A stretch of 64,000 nt of DNA. Origin: Liolophura sinensis. Its lineage: Eukaryota; Mollusca; Polyplacophora; Chitonida; Chitonidae. How positions within the stretch are numbered: the first letter of the stretch is position 1; every line of letters begins with the position of its first letter. A model generated the notes under the pieces. The model did no database searches, had not been told where the DNA came from, and saw only the letters and a program-made list of their open reading frames with translations. The DNA lies in NCBI RefSeq assembly GCF_032854445.1, contig NC_088298.1, forward strand, positions 5,206,160 through 5,270,159, written 5' to 3'. Below, in pieces: positions 32,875 through 44,144 of this stretch. The translations under genes and the position numbers were made by a program.

Positions 32875-33133
32875 CGTCCCCCAACTGATCGATCATTGCA
32901 TGATCTCTGTCATTCAGCAGGGCTGTGAGTTCGAATCCAGACTTGGGAAATTTTGTCGATGTCCTGTTTTCTTCCTTGGGTATTTGTCATGTTGTCCGGC
33001 AGTTTGTAAGAAAGATGTCGAAGTGATACGGATTTCAATCCATCGATAATTCCCCCCACCGTGATGTAGGTCACTATCGTATAAGTGAAATATCCTTGAG
33101 TATACCTGGTGAAACGTCTGTCAAATAAATTAC
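32875..33133 (+). mobile_element. tRNA-derived SINE with a SINE-A tail, diverged
   Basis: A clean B box (GTGAGTTCGAATCCAG) at about 32925-32940 is followed by a middle unlike the SINE-A core. The standard 3' end (TCGTATAAGTGAAATATCCT, CTGTCAAATAAATT) lies at 33080-33130. Possibly a separate SINE subfamily sharing the 3' tail. Confidence 0.6.
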
Positions 33134-33204
33134 CAACGTGTTACTTTGATGGCGTTTTCAAGTTTAGTTTTATATAAAACAGGAACTGGAAATTAAAACT
33201 GGAG

Positions 33205-33430
33205 TGCTCAGCGACGACATTGTAATAGCTGGCAAATGGTCACGCGTAACCGATGATCTTGTGTGTATATCTCAGTTAGGGTTTTATTCTAACTGTTCGT
33301 GAAAATACAGGTAGTAGTAACTTACACAGCTCTAACACAAAGGCAGAATTAGTTGAGACCGGTTTCGAACTAGTGACGTCAGAGCCACAGTATTCGATCA
33401 TCACGCGACAGTACTCGCCCGTGAATTCGA
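33205..33430 (-). repeat. Repeat family B copy, with a second tRNA-like segment
   Basis: GCGACGACATTGTAATAGCT, GGCAAATGGTCACGCG and AGGGTTTTATTCTAACTGTT are family-B landmarks in reverse. The following GGTTTCGAACTAGTGACGTC resembles a degenerate B box and includes the CRE octamer TGACGTCA (33374-33381). Confidence 0.5.
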
Positions 33431-34039
33431 GTGGTCTTAATGGAGCTAGGATGAACTCGTTAGTTATGCAGAATCTAGGCGTCAAAAAAAAAAACAATCG
33501 TTTACCATCCGCCCTCTGAACATGGACGTTCCATGTTGTCATTGATTGCAAGGTCACTTGCCGAAACAACATATCACGTGCACAAACGACCAAAGACATT
33601 ACCGGAAAATAAAGTACGAAATAAACACAGATTCATGCAGGGGTGAACTCTTTGGGTTTCAGAGGAAGTTTTTCATTTTCATTAAATGCGATTTAATAAA
33701 CAAAAGTATCAAAGAAAAGCATTTGTTTATTAGCACCGTGCGATTGCTTTTTGGTATGGTAAGTTTTGACATTCAGTACATCAGTTAACCAGTCAAAGGG
33801 TGTATTTCATATTCATTTAAATCCGATGTATTTACCAAAAATATCAAAGACATCTCGATACAAAGCATTTGTTTTATTCGCAGTATGAAGCTTTAGGGCC
33901 TATTTGCATAAAATCGTCTTTGGAACGGTCAGTTTTGACATCATCCAATACATCAGTCGTCGAGTCAAAGAATTCAATTATATCGCCGCTTTTCCTCGCG
34001 ATATACGGCTTATAACATCAATCAAAATCACAAGTCTCG
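33431..34039. other. Unique non-coding stretch
   Basis: Two related segments (33660-33790 and 33815-33965) share TTAAATGCGATTTA/TTAAATCCGATGTA, AAAGTATCAAAG and CAGTTTTGACAT-type pieces, indicating an old local duplication of about 155 bases. Confidence 0.45.
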
Positions 34040-34440
34040 TGAGAATCCGCGTGAGGTTCTGAGTCTGACTGTTTCTCGGAAAGCTCGTCTCTCCTCAGAA
34101 GCCGACATTAACCTCGGGTTCTTACGCCAAGCAGATCTCTTTGATCTGTCCGCGCTGCCGTCCAAGTCCGGTATTTGCCTCTCTCAGTGAGTCCGCTAAT
34201 TGGTGGGGGGTCCGAAGTCGGTGACAGCCCGTGCTATAGAATGTCACAGTATCTCCTTCACCTTGAAGGCGAAAACCACCCTGTGAAGATCAAAGACTGG
34301 TGCTGTCCGACGCTAGGCTTCGGGCTGGGATTATTTAACCGGGTCTTATGAGGAAGAGAGATTTCTTATCAATGCTAAGCTATACCCTGTCGATGGCCAG
34401 CGAGGGAGGTAAACTGATGCTGTTAATCTGAGTTAACCAT
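34040..34440. promoter_or_regulatory. CpG-rich block with a pair of TCF/LEF-type sites
   Basis: CTTTGATCT (34139-34147) and AGATCAAAG (34287-34295) are exact inverse complements and both fit the TCF/LEF consensus. AACCACC near 34275 resembles a RUNX site. No repeats are present. Wnt-responsive enhancer function is inference. Confidence 0.33.
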
Positions 34441-34674
34441 TCAGAAAAATTATGGGCTGTTTACAAAGCGGTAATAAATTACGCCCCCAGGCGCATTGAC
34501 TTTTGTTCCGTAATGACCCGGTTATCATCACAAGTGAACGTCATGACTTTTATAATAAATCCCGATATACTATATAGTGGAGATTAAATCGTAAGCAGGC
34601 GTTGAGAATACAGAATCAGGACTCTTTAATCGATAAATCCACAAGATGGTGTAAAACAGTCAATTGATTTGTTT

Positions 34675-34792
34675 AATTATTTATTTCCCTGGTGTTTTAC
34701 GCCGTACTAATTCAAGAGTGTTTCACTTATACCAGGGCGACCAGCGTTATGGTGGGAGGAAATCGGGCAGAGCCCGGGGAAAACCCAATAAA
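34675..34792 (-). mobile_element. SINE-A, 5'-truncated
   Basis: Tail complement through GGTGGGAGGAAATCGGGCAG; ends inside the core. Confidence 0.82.
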
Positions 34793-34993
34793 ACAGCTAA
34801 TAGATCGATAATAATTTCAATCGGCATCATATCCAGTAGGTTTGTCAGTCAAACTCTTGAATAAAATGAATCCGATTTCTTTGTTTTATCCACAAAATTA
34901 ATCCATCAGACTACAAATAAGTTAAACGACCATTACATTGCCCAGATGATGTGGTGAAAACTATACACTTTAACACTGTTTAATTTCACACAA

Positions 34994-35071
34994 TAAAAGT
35001 GGCCGCCGTCGTATAAGTGAAACGTTCTTGAGTACGGCGTAAAACACCAACCAAAAAAAAAAATAAAGTTA
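34994..35071 (+). mobile_element. SINE-A, very short copy with 12-bp target-site duplication
   Basis: AATTTCACACAA lies at 34982-34993 and 35072-35083. Only the last 70 bases of the SINE were copied (GTCGTATAAGTGAAACGTTC, ACACCAACCAAAAAA). Confidence 0.88.
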
Positions 35072-35394
35072 AATTTCACACAAAGTCTGTTGTTTGAGCC
35101 CTGTTAGGATGTATTTTGTCATTACGTCAGATTATTCTGTTACCTATGAAGCATAAATCTTTGTTAATTCAGCCTAAAGATTGTATTACACTGACAGGAT
35201 ATATGTGTTGATATATTACACAGTATTCTGCTATACATGTAATAACAGAATACATTCTAACATCACTCAACAGATTTTTTTGTTAAAAGTGTATAATATA
35301 GGATATTATTTACTTTCTTTTATATATCAGTCATCGCAATAAAGAACGATATAATCGACAGCATCAATCAATCAATCAGGCAAATCTTTAAAAA

Positions 35395-36015
35395 AAATAT
35401 TTTTCTTAAAAAATCAGTCGAATAAATCAGTAAAATTCGGAAACAGGCTTATCGTCAGGTAAATCACACTAGTAAATAATATAGCAAAAACTTATTATAA
35501 ATCACGCAAATCACATCAATAAATAATAGGAATCAGCCTTATAAATTGAGCAAATCACACAAGTAAATAATAGGAATCAGCCTTATAAATTGAGCAAATC
35601 ACACAAGTAAATAATAGGAATCAGCCTTATAAATTGAGCAAATCACACAAGTAAATAATAGGAATCAGCCTTATAAATTGAGCAAATCACACAAGTAAAT
35701 AATGTAGAGGAAAGATTTCTGTAAGTCAAGTAAATCATCAGTGAATAATGTTGGAAGCATTTGTGTAAATAAAAGCATATCATAACAGAAAATAATAGGA
35801 AACAATTTTATAAATCAAGCAAATCATACCTGTGCAGAATAATAGGAAATATTCGTATAAATCAAGCGAAACTTACCCGTAAATAATACAGGAAACATTT
35901 TTATAAATCAAGCAAATCATGCCAGTAAAAAATATAGGAAACATTACCATAAATCAGGCAAATCATACACTAGTAAATATAACTGGAAATCTTCCTATAA
36001 GTCAAGCATACCATG
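35395..36015 (+). repeat. 44-bp minisatellite with diverged flanks
   Basis: The central part (about 35520-35700) holds four near-identical 44-base units containing GCAAATCACACAAGTAAATA and TAGGAATCAGCCTTATAAAT. On both sides are clearly related but diverged units of 38-50 bases (AATCAAGCAAATCAT, TAAATAAT, GGAAACATT). The pattern fits homogenisation of the centre and decay at the edges. Confidence 0.85.
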
Positions 36016-36139
36016 CCAGCAAATCAGTAATCGATATACATGCCATTCTTAACAGATGAGTATTTGCTGGTGTAGATCTTACTGATCAGGACGTATTACT
36101 ATATACCTGTACATACATGTAGGAAGCAAATCACGCAGT

Positions 36140-36735
36140 GAATCAGTCAGTCGCACGATTTTCTCTCAATCATTTGCTGTCAGTCAGACAGCAATTCACA
36201 CCTTCTAGTTTCGCTCATGCTTTGGCGATGACACACGGATTAAGAGCCTATTGGTATTCCAAGCGTGTTATGGGACAAATATGAAATCTAATCGCGAAAA
36301 TAAACTTGTGCGTGTGGCTTTCTGATTGGGTGATAATAACATGGAAATTGGAGAATTGTTCAATTACACGCAGACCCGGCCTTGAGTCATCTCGACCATC
36401 TTTGATGATGTCATTCACGTCAGCCGGTGACGCAGTACTACATACGTAACCCGCGTGCAGTGTAGCTTGCAGTTGCCAGACCCCAAACAGGAAATGACGG
36501 CATTTTTCCGCTGAGCCGAGTCGGCAATCTTCCTATCCCTCTCGATAATCGAGCGTAGAGTCTCCTTTGAAGGGAAAATGAAAGGTTTTCACTTGCCTTC
36601 CTTCATCAGCTTTCGCCACATTTGATTTCACCAAGCTCCGTAGATTAACCCCGGCGTTGACTTCCGGGATTTGCCGAAGGCTGCCGATCAGTCGCCTTTG
36701 AAGCCGGCGATATCCCGTGAATATTAAACGGTGCA
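36140..36735. promoter_or_regulatory. CpG-moderate block with three TCF-type cores
   Basis: CTTTGATG (36400-36407), CTTTGAA (36565-36571) and CTTTGAA (36696-36702), plus GATGATGTCATTC and GGTGACGCAG, bZIP-like. Repeat-free. The 67-codon frame at 36533-36736 (minus) has no recognisable feature. Confidence 0.28.
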
Positions 36736-37039
36736 TCTACACAAATAGTTAATAATAATAGTTACAAAAATTGCCTCCCAGAAAAGAAATTTATAGGTAA
36801 TATGAGTGATCCGAACATTTGTGTGGGATATGTCCGGTACCTCATTCAAGATACGATCCAATCTGTCTACACATTGTTTCTGAATGTCCAACTGTGCATG
36901 GCTATTGTACTTTGTTGAGACCAGGTGTATGCATTTGTGCGTGCAGCACAAAATGTGCCTTTAAGTCGGTTGCTTTTTCAGTCTCATGTCATGGAAAAGA
37001 GAATTGGTTGATTGCTGTTCAACGCTTTGATCAAGAATG

Positions 37040-37160
37040 TTTCACTTGCGGATGGCGGCGGTCTGTACTATAGATGGGTGTAGGTAGAGTGGCCGGGGTA
37101 CAAACTACCGACCTTTGGCAAGTTTCTGACGAACTTTCCAGCGTGTGATGCACAGACGTG
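37040..37160 (+). repeat. Repeat family E fragment
   Basis: GACCTTTGGCAAGTTTCTGA, CGAACTTTCCAGCGTGTGA and GATGCACAGA match family E; the start (TGTTTCACTTGCGGATGGCG) has a SINE-A-like 3' scrap. Confidence 0.6.
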
Positions 37161-37257
37161 TGATGCAGACGCTATATTTTGGTGGAAGACAAATTATCTT
37201 CAAAATGTCACCCATGCCCCGCGAACAGTGAAAGTGGAATAATCTACAGATTCCATA

Positions 37258-37576
37258 CTGGCCGATAGCACAGTTGCTAGGGCGTCCGCTTCGGGAGGCG
37301 GTATATCTAGGGTCAATCCTGGGTCGGGCCTTAAAACATGAAGTTGGGACTTCCTCTCTTGGCGTTCAGCATTGATGACCAGTAACATTTTAATGGCTCG
37401 GGCGGGGCTGCTTACTTGCCTTCGGTAAGTCGTCTCAGTGAAACAGCACTAGACAAAAGAGCGGTCGAAATCCGTCCAGTAACATGGGGGCACATTTAAT
37501 GCTCTCCAAGGCCTCCATCGTCGTCATAATGACTGAAAAATTGCTAAATGCGTCGTTAAACCCCAAGCACTCACTC
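37258..37576 (+). mobile_element. SINE-F, full length
   Basis: tRNA-like head: GGCCGATAGCACAGTTGCTA, GGGCGTCCGCTTCGGGA, B box GGTCAATCCTG at 37311-37321. Then the body (CTTACTTGCCTTCGGTAAG, GTCTCAGTGAAACAGCACTA) and 3' end CGTCGTTAAACCCCAAGCAC. Its head differs from SINE-A, so it is a separate tRNA-derived family. Its 3' end resembles that of the element at 41017-41220. Confidence 0.88.
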
Positions 37577-39890
37577 TTTCAGTTTTGAACCCGTAATTTG
37601 TTGTCGTATATAGCGATTTAAAGACGAGCAACAGAACCACTTCGCAAAGACCTGCTCTCCTTCATTAGGTTATAACTATGAAGGCCTCCACTAACAATGA
37701 GAGTAACAAAGGAATCTCTTATTCTCTGCCATCCAAGGCCTGGATTCTAGACGGTTCTTTGACATGTTCGCCTCGCGTTTCTTTACTGGTCTGGGCGCGC
37801 TTGCACAAAGGAATTGTTAGGCAATCGTAAATTTTGGAAGTTACAATCGACATCGTAGGCCAAATTTGTTGTACATAAAGATGGCCTATGTCAATGGACA
37901 ATGTACCAGTCAGTTACTTTCTTTGCCTTCATTTTCAAAAGAGTTCTATGTCAAAAGATTCAGCAGCTAATAACAACAACGACGGTGGAGTAATTCTCGT
38001 AACATCTTTTTGAGAGAATTACCTTGCACACCTTTGTAAACGGAGTCGAAAAGTATTAGTTAACAGCCTACCTAAAACGAGTATTTGTATTTGACGTCAA
38101 TTTTGCGGCGATTGCAAATATGTAAAACAGGTTCGACCCGATTCTGATTTCTGGTTGTAAGTGACAACTATTGTAGCTTAGGCTACAATCTCTACGTGCA
38201 AGCGGGTGTCGATTTTAAGCTAAGGCTACGATCGAGATCTTAATGATTTACAACCAACTTAGGTTTACAATCAATTAGTGGAAGCGACCTCGGGAACGTA
38301 TAACGGTCGACGATTTGGAGACGAATGTCAGATGGGTGCGATATCCCGAGTTTAAAGAAATACAGAATCGCCATTGATTTGGCTGGGGCGAGAGAAAGTC
38401 CAGGCTAAGACTAAACTGAGCTGAATTTAGGTATATGGCACATCTAGTCAAGCGTGGCAAAGGCTGTATGACTTAACCCAGGAGATTACATCTCCTCTGT
38501 CAGCCAATCAACGTCGATTCTGTATCCCTTCAAGATGTAAGGTGATTATGGGAAGATTTGATATGGCAAGTTACGTCAACGCGGGACGGGCGCGTCTTTA
38601 ACGCAGTGGCGGAAATGATTGCACTGTGATAATCAGACATGCTTAGTGGACTGACTGCAAATTCTTAATAGGTCTACGCCAGGGGGATTGGCCTCTGTGG
38701 TGAGGAATGGTGTATCTTAAGGATGAGAAGAAGCAACGGACCCGACGAAAGACCGCGAACTCACACGGGAGTAATTACACGACCTAGTCAAGCATGCGCT
38801 GTTACAGCACGGAATAAAAGCTCGCGCTTGATCGCACGCGCCACGTGACTGGACGGACGGTTCTAATGGAGTAGTGTAGGGATTACCGATGTCTCAGTCT
38901 TTGAGATGTTCGGGCTATGGCTGTGCTGTTCCGGATGCTCAGGCTTTAACCTCACTTCAGAAGGGAAGGAAGGAGGGAAAGAGAGAAGGAGGGAGAGAGC
39001 CGGGGAGGTCATGCTGGATTGGGAAAAGCGTTAAGGCCCTTTGCGACTCACGCAGACCCCAGCCCACTAAAATCTCGACTCACCCTCTTTGCTTCTACAC
39101 CCGGGGGTATGCATTGTTAACTAGACAAAATCATGACTCTAAACCCTTCTTTGTTACTCGCTACCCCAGCCAAAAGGTTTTCTTGTACTTTCTGTCTATC
39201 CGACACTTTAGTCGCCGATGGCGGTCTTGTCAAAGGCTCGCACATACTGGACACCCTTTTTTAAACCAACAGAGCGGCCGGGCCAACTTTACCCCAAAGG
39301 CACATCTAACCCAAACTGAATCGCTTTCATCGATCCTTGCTTTCGACTTGGCTGCAGAGAGTCCGAGATAGCATCTCCCTTCTGCTTCGTTAAGCCTCTT
39401 AAATATTCTCGGCATGTTTAATAAATAGATCGATATTTACGACGATTGACTATAAGACCTTATTCCTCGTATTTCTTCAGGGAAAGGTTGTTCATTTTTT
39501 GTTCTTCCTCAATTTACTCAATTAAAACGGCAATATTTTTTGGCAGTTATATAGCTCCAAACTAATTCAAGACACGCACTATTGGGAATTGGAGAAATGC
39601 CAACCTTGCAATTCTGGAAGGGCAACTCATAAAGCGGTGTTTGTACAGCACATATAACCATTAAAGCTTTGAGCTCTTTTAATTTTTTAAAAAGTATTTT
39701 AAAATGAGATGCAATTTAAATCATATAGGTAGCCTACATATGGTACATACATAAGAATAGCAGTGAAGCCAGCAAAGCTTGATCATTATATTCGTTAATG
39801 CTCGATGTCATTGCATGTTCTTTACTGAATAAGCACCGACGCTCGCGTAGGGGTGTTCTCAGACTAACATCCCTTGAGTGGGTGAGAAAG
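37577..39890. other. Unique non-coding stretch
   Basis: The 160-codon frame at 38889-39371 (plus) has a Lys/Arg/Gly/Glu-rich low-complexity stretch and no domain; I reject it as a gene. 38455-38530 resembles 59990-60070 (AAAGCTGTATG, GTCAGCCAATCAACG / GTCAGTCATTTAACG), a minor shared repeat. Confidence 0.4.
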
Positions 39891-40218
39891 AGTGAGTGAG
39901 TGCTTGGGGTTTAACGTCGTACTTAACAATGTTTCAGCCACATGATGACGAAGGAATCCTTAGAGCGTGTGAAATGTACCTCCTTGTTGAAGGACGGATT
40001 TCCACCGCTCTTTTATCTAGTGCTGCTTCACTGAGACGACTTACCGAAGGCAAGTAAGCCGCCCCGCCCGAGCCATTATACTGACACCTGTCAACCAGTC
40101 GTTGCACTATCTCCTTCGTGCTGGACGCCAAGCGAGAAAGTTACAACTTCCTCTTTTAAAGTCTTAGGTGTGACTCGACCTAGGATTGAACATGGATCTA
40201 CCGCTCCCGAAGCGGAAA
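39891..40218 (-). mobile_element. SINE-F, full length
   Basis: AGTGAGTGAGTGCTTGGGG, TTTAACGTCGTACTTAACAA, body complement GTGCTGCTTCACTGAGACGA, head complement GGATCTACCGCTCCCGAAGC. All parts are in order. Confidence 0.9.
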
Positions 40219-40369
40219 CATTCCTTGAAGACCACGCCTTCCACTAACATGGCGTGCATGTATGGCTATACATCATACGTAGGGAAGTTCGTCAGTAAAT
40301 CGACAAAATGTCATTTAGGCTCGATACTTGGGACTCGTGAACATATACACCGAAACTGACACCCATCTA

Positions 40370-40405
40370 AAGTATGACGTTAAACCCCAAGCATACATAC
40401 AGGCA
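40370..40405 (+). mobile_element. SINE-F/D-type 3' scrap
   Basis: GTATGACGTTAAACCCCAAG followed by CATACATACAG: the shared 3' end only. Confidence 0.6.
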
Positions 40406-40758
40406 GCCACATCTATACTACCATTTTTTGACCGCCGCATGCGCCTGGCGAGTCAGACCGAAGTATTTTTGTGTCTTATGGCATGTGAGATTTTCTACAT
40501 CTTAAATTGTTAAGAATACATGTATGACGAACTTTTAAGCCCTTTCAATAAAATATTTATCAGATGAAAGATCATTAATAACTGTCCACGTAAAATGCAT
40601 TTAAAGCATATATAGGATTCTATGGTGGTTTGTTGGAACTAAATTGAGAAAATCAAAAATACTTGCATGCCATGTGTCACCCGTTTTCTCCACTCATGCC
40701 TAAATGTGACCGGCGTTGTACACGTGAACAATACGTCAGTTTCGTGTGTAACAACATT

Positions 40759-40762
40759 CAAA

Positions 40763-40806
<44 letters not shown>

Positions 40807-40823
40807 CAAATAAATAAATAAAT
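40759..40823. repeat. (AAAT)n microsatellite
   Basis: About 65 bases of AAAT units with one interruption (AATCAAATAA). Confidence 0.93.
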
Positions 40824-41016
40824 GCGCAACTCTAGTCTCGACCGAGAGGCATAAACAGCTAGAAAACAGGACTAAGTTTGGAATCGTGCACTCAGTTGCC
40901 CCGTGCTAACATCTTGCATGTGTTGTTCAGGTTTTTGCCATTGTGGTTTGGTTTTGACATGTTTTCGCCACAGTAAATGACTGTAATATTTACAATGTGA
41001 CGTAAAGCCATGATTG

Positions 41017-41220
41017 AACCGCTTCGGTGGCCTAGTGGTTAGATCACCCGAGTCAAAGTCAGGCGACCCGTGATCAAACCCGGGTCAGGTCATACCAAAC
41101 GGCTTTGCAAAGGTATTTGTTGCTGCGTCGCTTGGCGCTAAACACTGAGAGGTTATATGGCAACTAAACAGGGCCAGTACGACGTAAAACCCCAAGAATA
41201 CATACCTACATACATACATA
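41017..41220 (+). mobile_element. SINE-D, full length, with 14-bp target-site duplication
   Basis: TAAAGCCATGATTG (41003-41016) and TAAAGCCATAATTG (41221-41234) flank it with one mismatch. Head: GCTTCGGTGGCCTAGTGGTT (A box) and GTGATCAAACCCGGGTC (B box). 3' end: ACGACGTAAAACCCCAAGAA followed by a (CATA)n-type tail. Only one such copy is seen in the window. Confidence 0.85.
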
Positions 41221-41257
41221 TAAAGCCATAATTGCTTTATTCTTGTATTCTTACTGA

Positions 41258-41460
41258 GGGACCTCCGTGGCCTAGGCGTTAGCGCGACGCCATGACCCAG
41301 GAACCTCTCAACAATGTAATCCAGCGCTGTGAATTCAAGTCCAGTTCATGCTGGCTTTCTGTGCTGGTTCTGTGTGGTTTCCTTCCACAATAATGCTGAC
41401 CGCCGTAACACAAGTGAAATATTTTTGATCACGACGTAAAACACCAGTTAAATAAATCAA
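41258..41460 (+). mobile_element. SINE-A, full-length head, shortened core
   Basis: GGGACCTCCGTGGCCTAGGC head, B box GAATTCAAGTCCAG, tail ACACCAGTTAAATAAATC. TAAAGCCATAATTG...TTTATTCTTG before it is echoed by AAAAGCCACGATTG...TTTCATTCTTG after it (41466-41492). It therefore inserted at the same target as SINE-D, and the flanking repeat has since diverged. Confidence 0.85.
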
Positions 41461-41739
41461 ACATATAAAAGCCACGATTGTTTCATTCTTGAATTTTATT
41501 TACATGTAGAGAAGCATTCTCGCTGATTTCAGCCTTGTGTAATAAGTGTATAAGATTCCTTAGTGCTACCACAACCTCCAACATTTCGCACAGGTCACGG
41601 TCTTCTTAAATCCGTATTAGTTGAAGAAAATCGGGTTTTTACAACAAAATCAATCACATGTTAAGTGCAGTTGCATTAGGGCCCATAGTGGAGGTAAAAC
41701 GGACATTAATTATTTAGCCGTCGTCGATCATTCAGGACA

Positions 41740-41900
41740 TTCCAGTTTAAATTGAGTGGATGATGTACCACTGCTTATCCCGAGTTTAGGCTATTCCTTG
41801 TCTCAAAGGTCTGGAGTTCAAATCCACTGGGCGTCATTTTGTCTGCGACTTTAGGGTTTGCACCTGTTAAACCTTTCAGGTTTATATAGAGACGGCATTA
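41740..41900 (+). other. Orphan tRNA-like segment with B box
   Basis: GGTCTGGAGTTCAAATCCAC carries a canonical B box, but no intact tRNA fold, A box or SINE tail is recognisable. It is probably a decayed SINE head. Confidence 0.35.
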
Positions 41901-43403
41901 GGATCGACATTTTAGTGACAGGTGCACCGAATGCTTATTTCGTTCGTCATTAACTTTTAACTTACTTGTAGAATATTTTTTTTTCCTTTTTTTGTTCGGT
42001 TTGTCCAATGTGACAAGACTCATCGTCTCATGTAGTGAAGAAAATGACAGGTATTTTAATCTGGCTCCAAAAACTTGAATAGTGCAAAACTCGTGTAGAG
42101 CAAAGCAGTTATGACAGTCAACCTTTACTGACTGGCTGTTCCAGACCGCCTCAGTTGAATGTACGTGAAATATTTTTGAACATCAGCTTGAAGGATTTAA
42201 TGAATAAATATTTACTATTTTATTTCATTGATGTTTGTCAGTGTGGTATACGGACATAAAATCAAAATAAGATTAAACAAAGTCTAAATAGAGTTTCCTT
42301 AAGTGTGAAAACCAGGAACATTCGTAACAAATACACAACCATGGATATTTGTCAGTAATGGTTTTAACTGCTTTTACACCCTTCATATAAAACACGTGAT
42401 ATGAGTATACTGATGTTTATACAGTCCCAGCACCTGTCCTTGGGCTGCCGGTTGTGACAAATAAATGTACGAGTGTTGCCTTCCCTGCATCAGTTGGTGT
42501 TTGCGATTTCCAAATGATTCACTCGGAAGACCACATCCAGGAATTTGACCATGGCAGCCGTTTTGAAAATAGGTTCCAGGGAAGTGGTAGAATGCTTTAC
42601 TCCAGCGTCACCCCAAATACCCCCCCCCCCCCAAGCCTATTAATCTTCACTTTTGTTGTTGATAGCCCAGTTTTGATTAATTAGATTGCACGATATCTAG
42701 CCGTAACTTTGACGAATTGAGAGATAGTATCAATTTAAGGGGAACTCGCGATCTTTCAGCAATCTATTATGGGGAACGTCTGTGAGACATCAGCAGGGCT
42801 TCTTCCTACATGATGAAATTCCCTACACCTAATCTTCTTCGCTTCTTTAGCTTTTAATAGGTGGGTGGGTGGGGGGGGGGTTACATTTGTGCTTAAGCTT
42901 TGCTCTGTTAAATGCCGTATAATCCGTTCAAGGAAATCTTAGCAAGATAAACGTGGTGATAGCGTGATTGCCAATGGCCTTTACAGTAACGGAAACTGGC
43001 GTTTCAATCATGTCTGGAAGCAGACTCTTACAGGTCTACTCAGTTTATTGAGAAGACATAGTCTACAGCTGATTGACAACATGAAAAATGAAGTCTAAAT
43101 GGTCCTCTAAAAAGTGGGATACCGTCCTATTTAATGGATTCATTGAATTGTGTAGTGAGTGTGTGTAGGCTATACACTGACGCCCAGTAGAAACGTTACC
43201 CAGGCTTTGAAAGACGATTGAACAAAAGCAATCACATGTTGCATATGCACGAGATATGTATGCAAGCGAGGGATTTTTAGCATGATGTTAACCAGATGGC
43301 AGGAGAAATTCTTTGATGAACAGCCAAAGACATGCACGTGAGGTTTTGACATGAAAACATGTGAAAATGATATTGGTATTAGGCTTATTTCTCTTAACTG
43401 CTC
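41901..43403. other. Unique non-coding stretch with C and G runs
   Basis: C run at 42620-42632; GGTGGGTGGGTGGG run at about 42859-42881. No coding signal. Confidence 0.45.
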
Positions 43404-43505
43404 CTGTCTCAGCGCGGTTTTCTCTCACCATAATGCTGACCGTCCTCTCATGAGTGAAATATTCTTGAGAACGGCGTAAAAATACCGCTGAAAAAAAAAT
43501 CAAAT
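43404..43505 (+). mobile_element. SINE-A 3' fragment
   Basis: CGGTTTTCTCTCACCATAAT, GAGTGAAATATTCTTGAGAA, then AAAATCAAATCAAATC tail. Confidence 0.82.
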
Positions 43506-43639
43506 CAAATCTTGCTCCTCGCTCTGAAAACCACTTTACGGTATACCAGCAACCGTTTGGGGTTTAGCTTCGGAATGTATGACGTCATATGTTGACAAGG
43601 TAAATGTGTCGCTTACAACGTGTTTTCAGGTGTCAACCG

Positions 43640-43720
43640 TTACGTTGATTACGTATGATTGTTTAACCATTATGACATTGTCGTTGCTGCTCTGGTTGAA
43701 CTATCTACACTGTTTTTTTC
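43640..43720 (+). repeat. Repeat family B fragment
   Basis: TTATGACATTGTCGTTGCTG and CTCTGGTTGAAC match family B. Confidence 0.5.
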
Positions 43721-43865
43721 ATATTACATTACGCCAATGTACATTGCATATATTTTCAGAGAGACACAAGGTCAATGTCAAAATGAATCCGTTGCTCACC
43801 TTTTAAGGTTTATCATTTAAGCCATGTTTGTTAGGCTACTATATAGACTGCCCGGGGTGGCATAA

Positions 43866-44093
43866 TTTATTTATTTATATATCTGATTGTTCTTTTAAGC
43901 CGCACTGAAGAATATTTCAGCATTAGGGTGGAAATCCCAAGACCATCCGCAGGTTGCCACAAGACCTTCTCACGTACGACCGGAGAGGAAGCCAGCATTA
44001 ACTGGACTTGAATTCACAGCGACCGCGTTGGGGAGAGGCTCCTTGGCCATTGCGCCGAGCTGACACGCTAACGACCTCGGCCATGGATGCCCA
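43866..44093 (-). mobile_element. SINE-A, near full length, internally deleted
   Basis: Tail complement TTTATTTATTTATATATCTG, shortened 3' region, core complement GACCATCCGCAGGTTGC, B-box complement TGGACTTGAATTCACAGCGA, head complement CGACCTCGGCCATGGATGCC. Confidence 0.86.
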
Positions 44094-44144
44094 CAGAGTG
44101 ACATAAGGGCAGTGTTACATGTATACATATAGTCTTATACGTAC

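Noticed and set aside
32671-33049. Frames with poly-Gly/Trp segments
   Set aside because: They read the G-rich run at 32767-32818 and a SINE.
35395-36015. CRISPR-like array
   Set aside because: Units are contiguous with no unique spacers, and the context is eukaryotic; it is a minisatellite.
38889-39371. 160-codon plus-strand frame
   Set aside because: Basic/Gly/Glu low-complexity start, no domain, no splice context; lower stop density in GC-richer DNA is enough to explain it.
41017-41100. Functional tRNA gene suspected from A and B boxes
   Set aside because: The segment is the head of SINE-D with target-site duplications and a SINE tail; the cloverleaf is incomplete.
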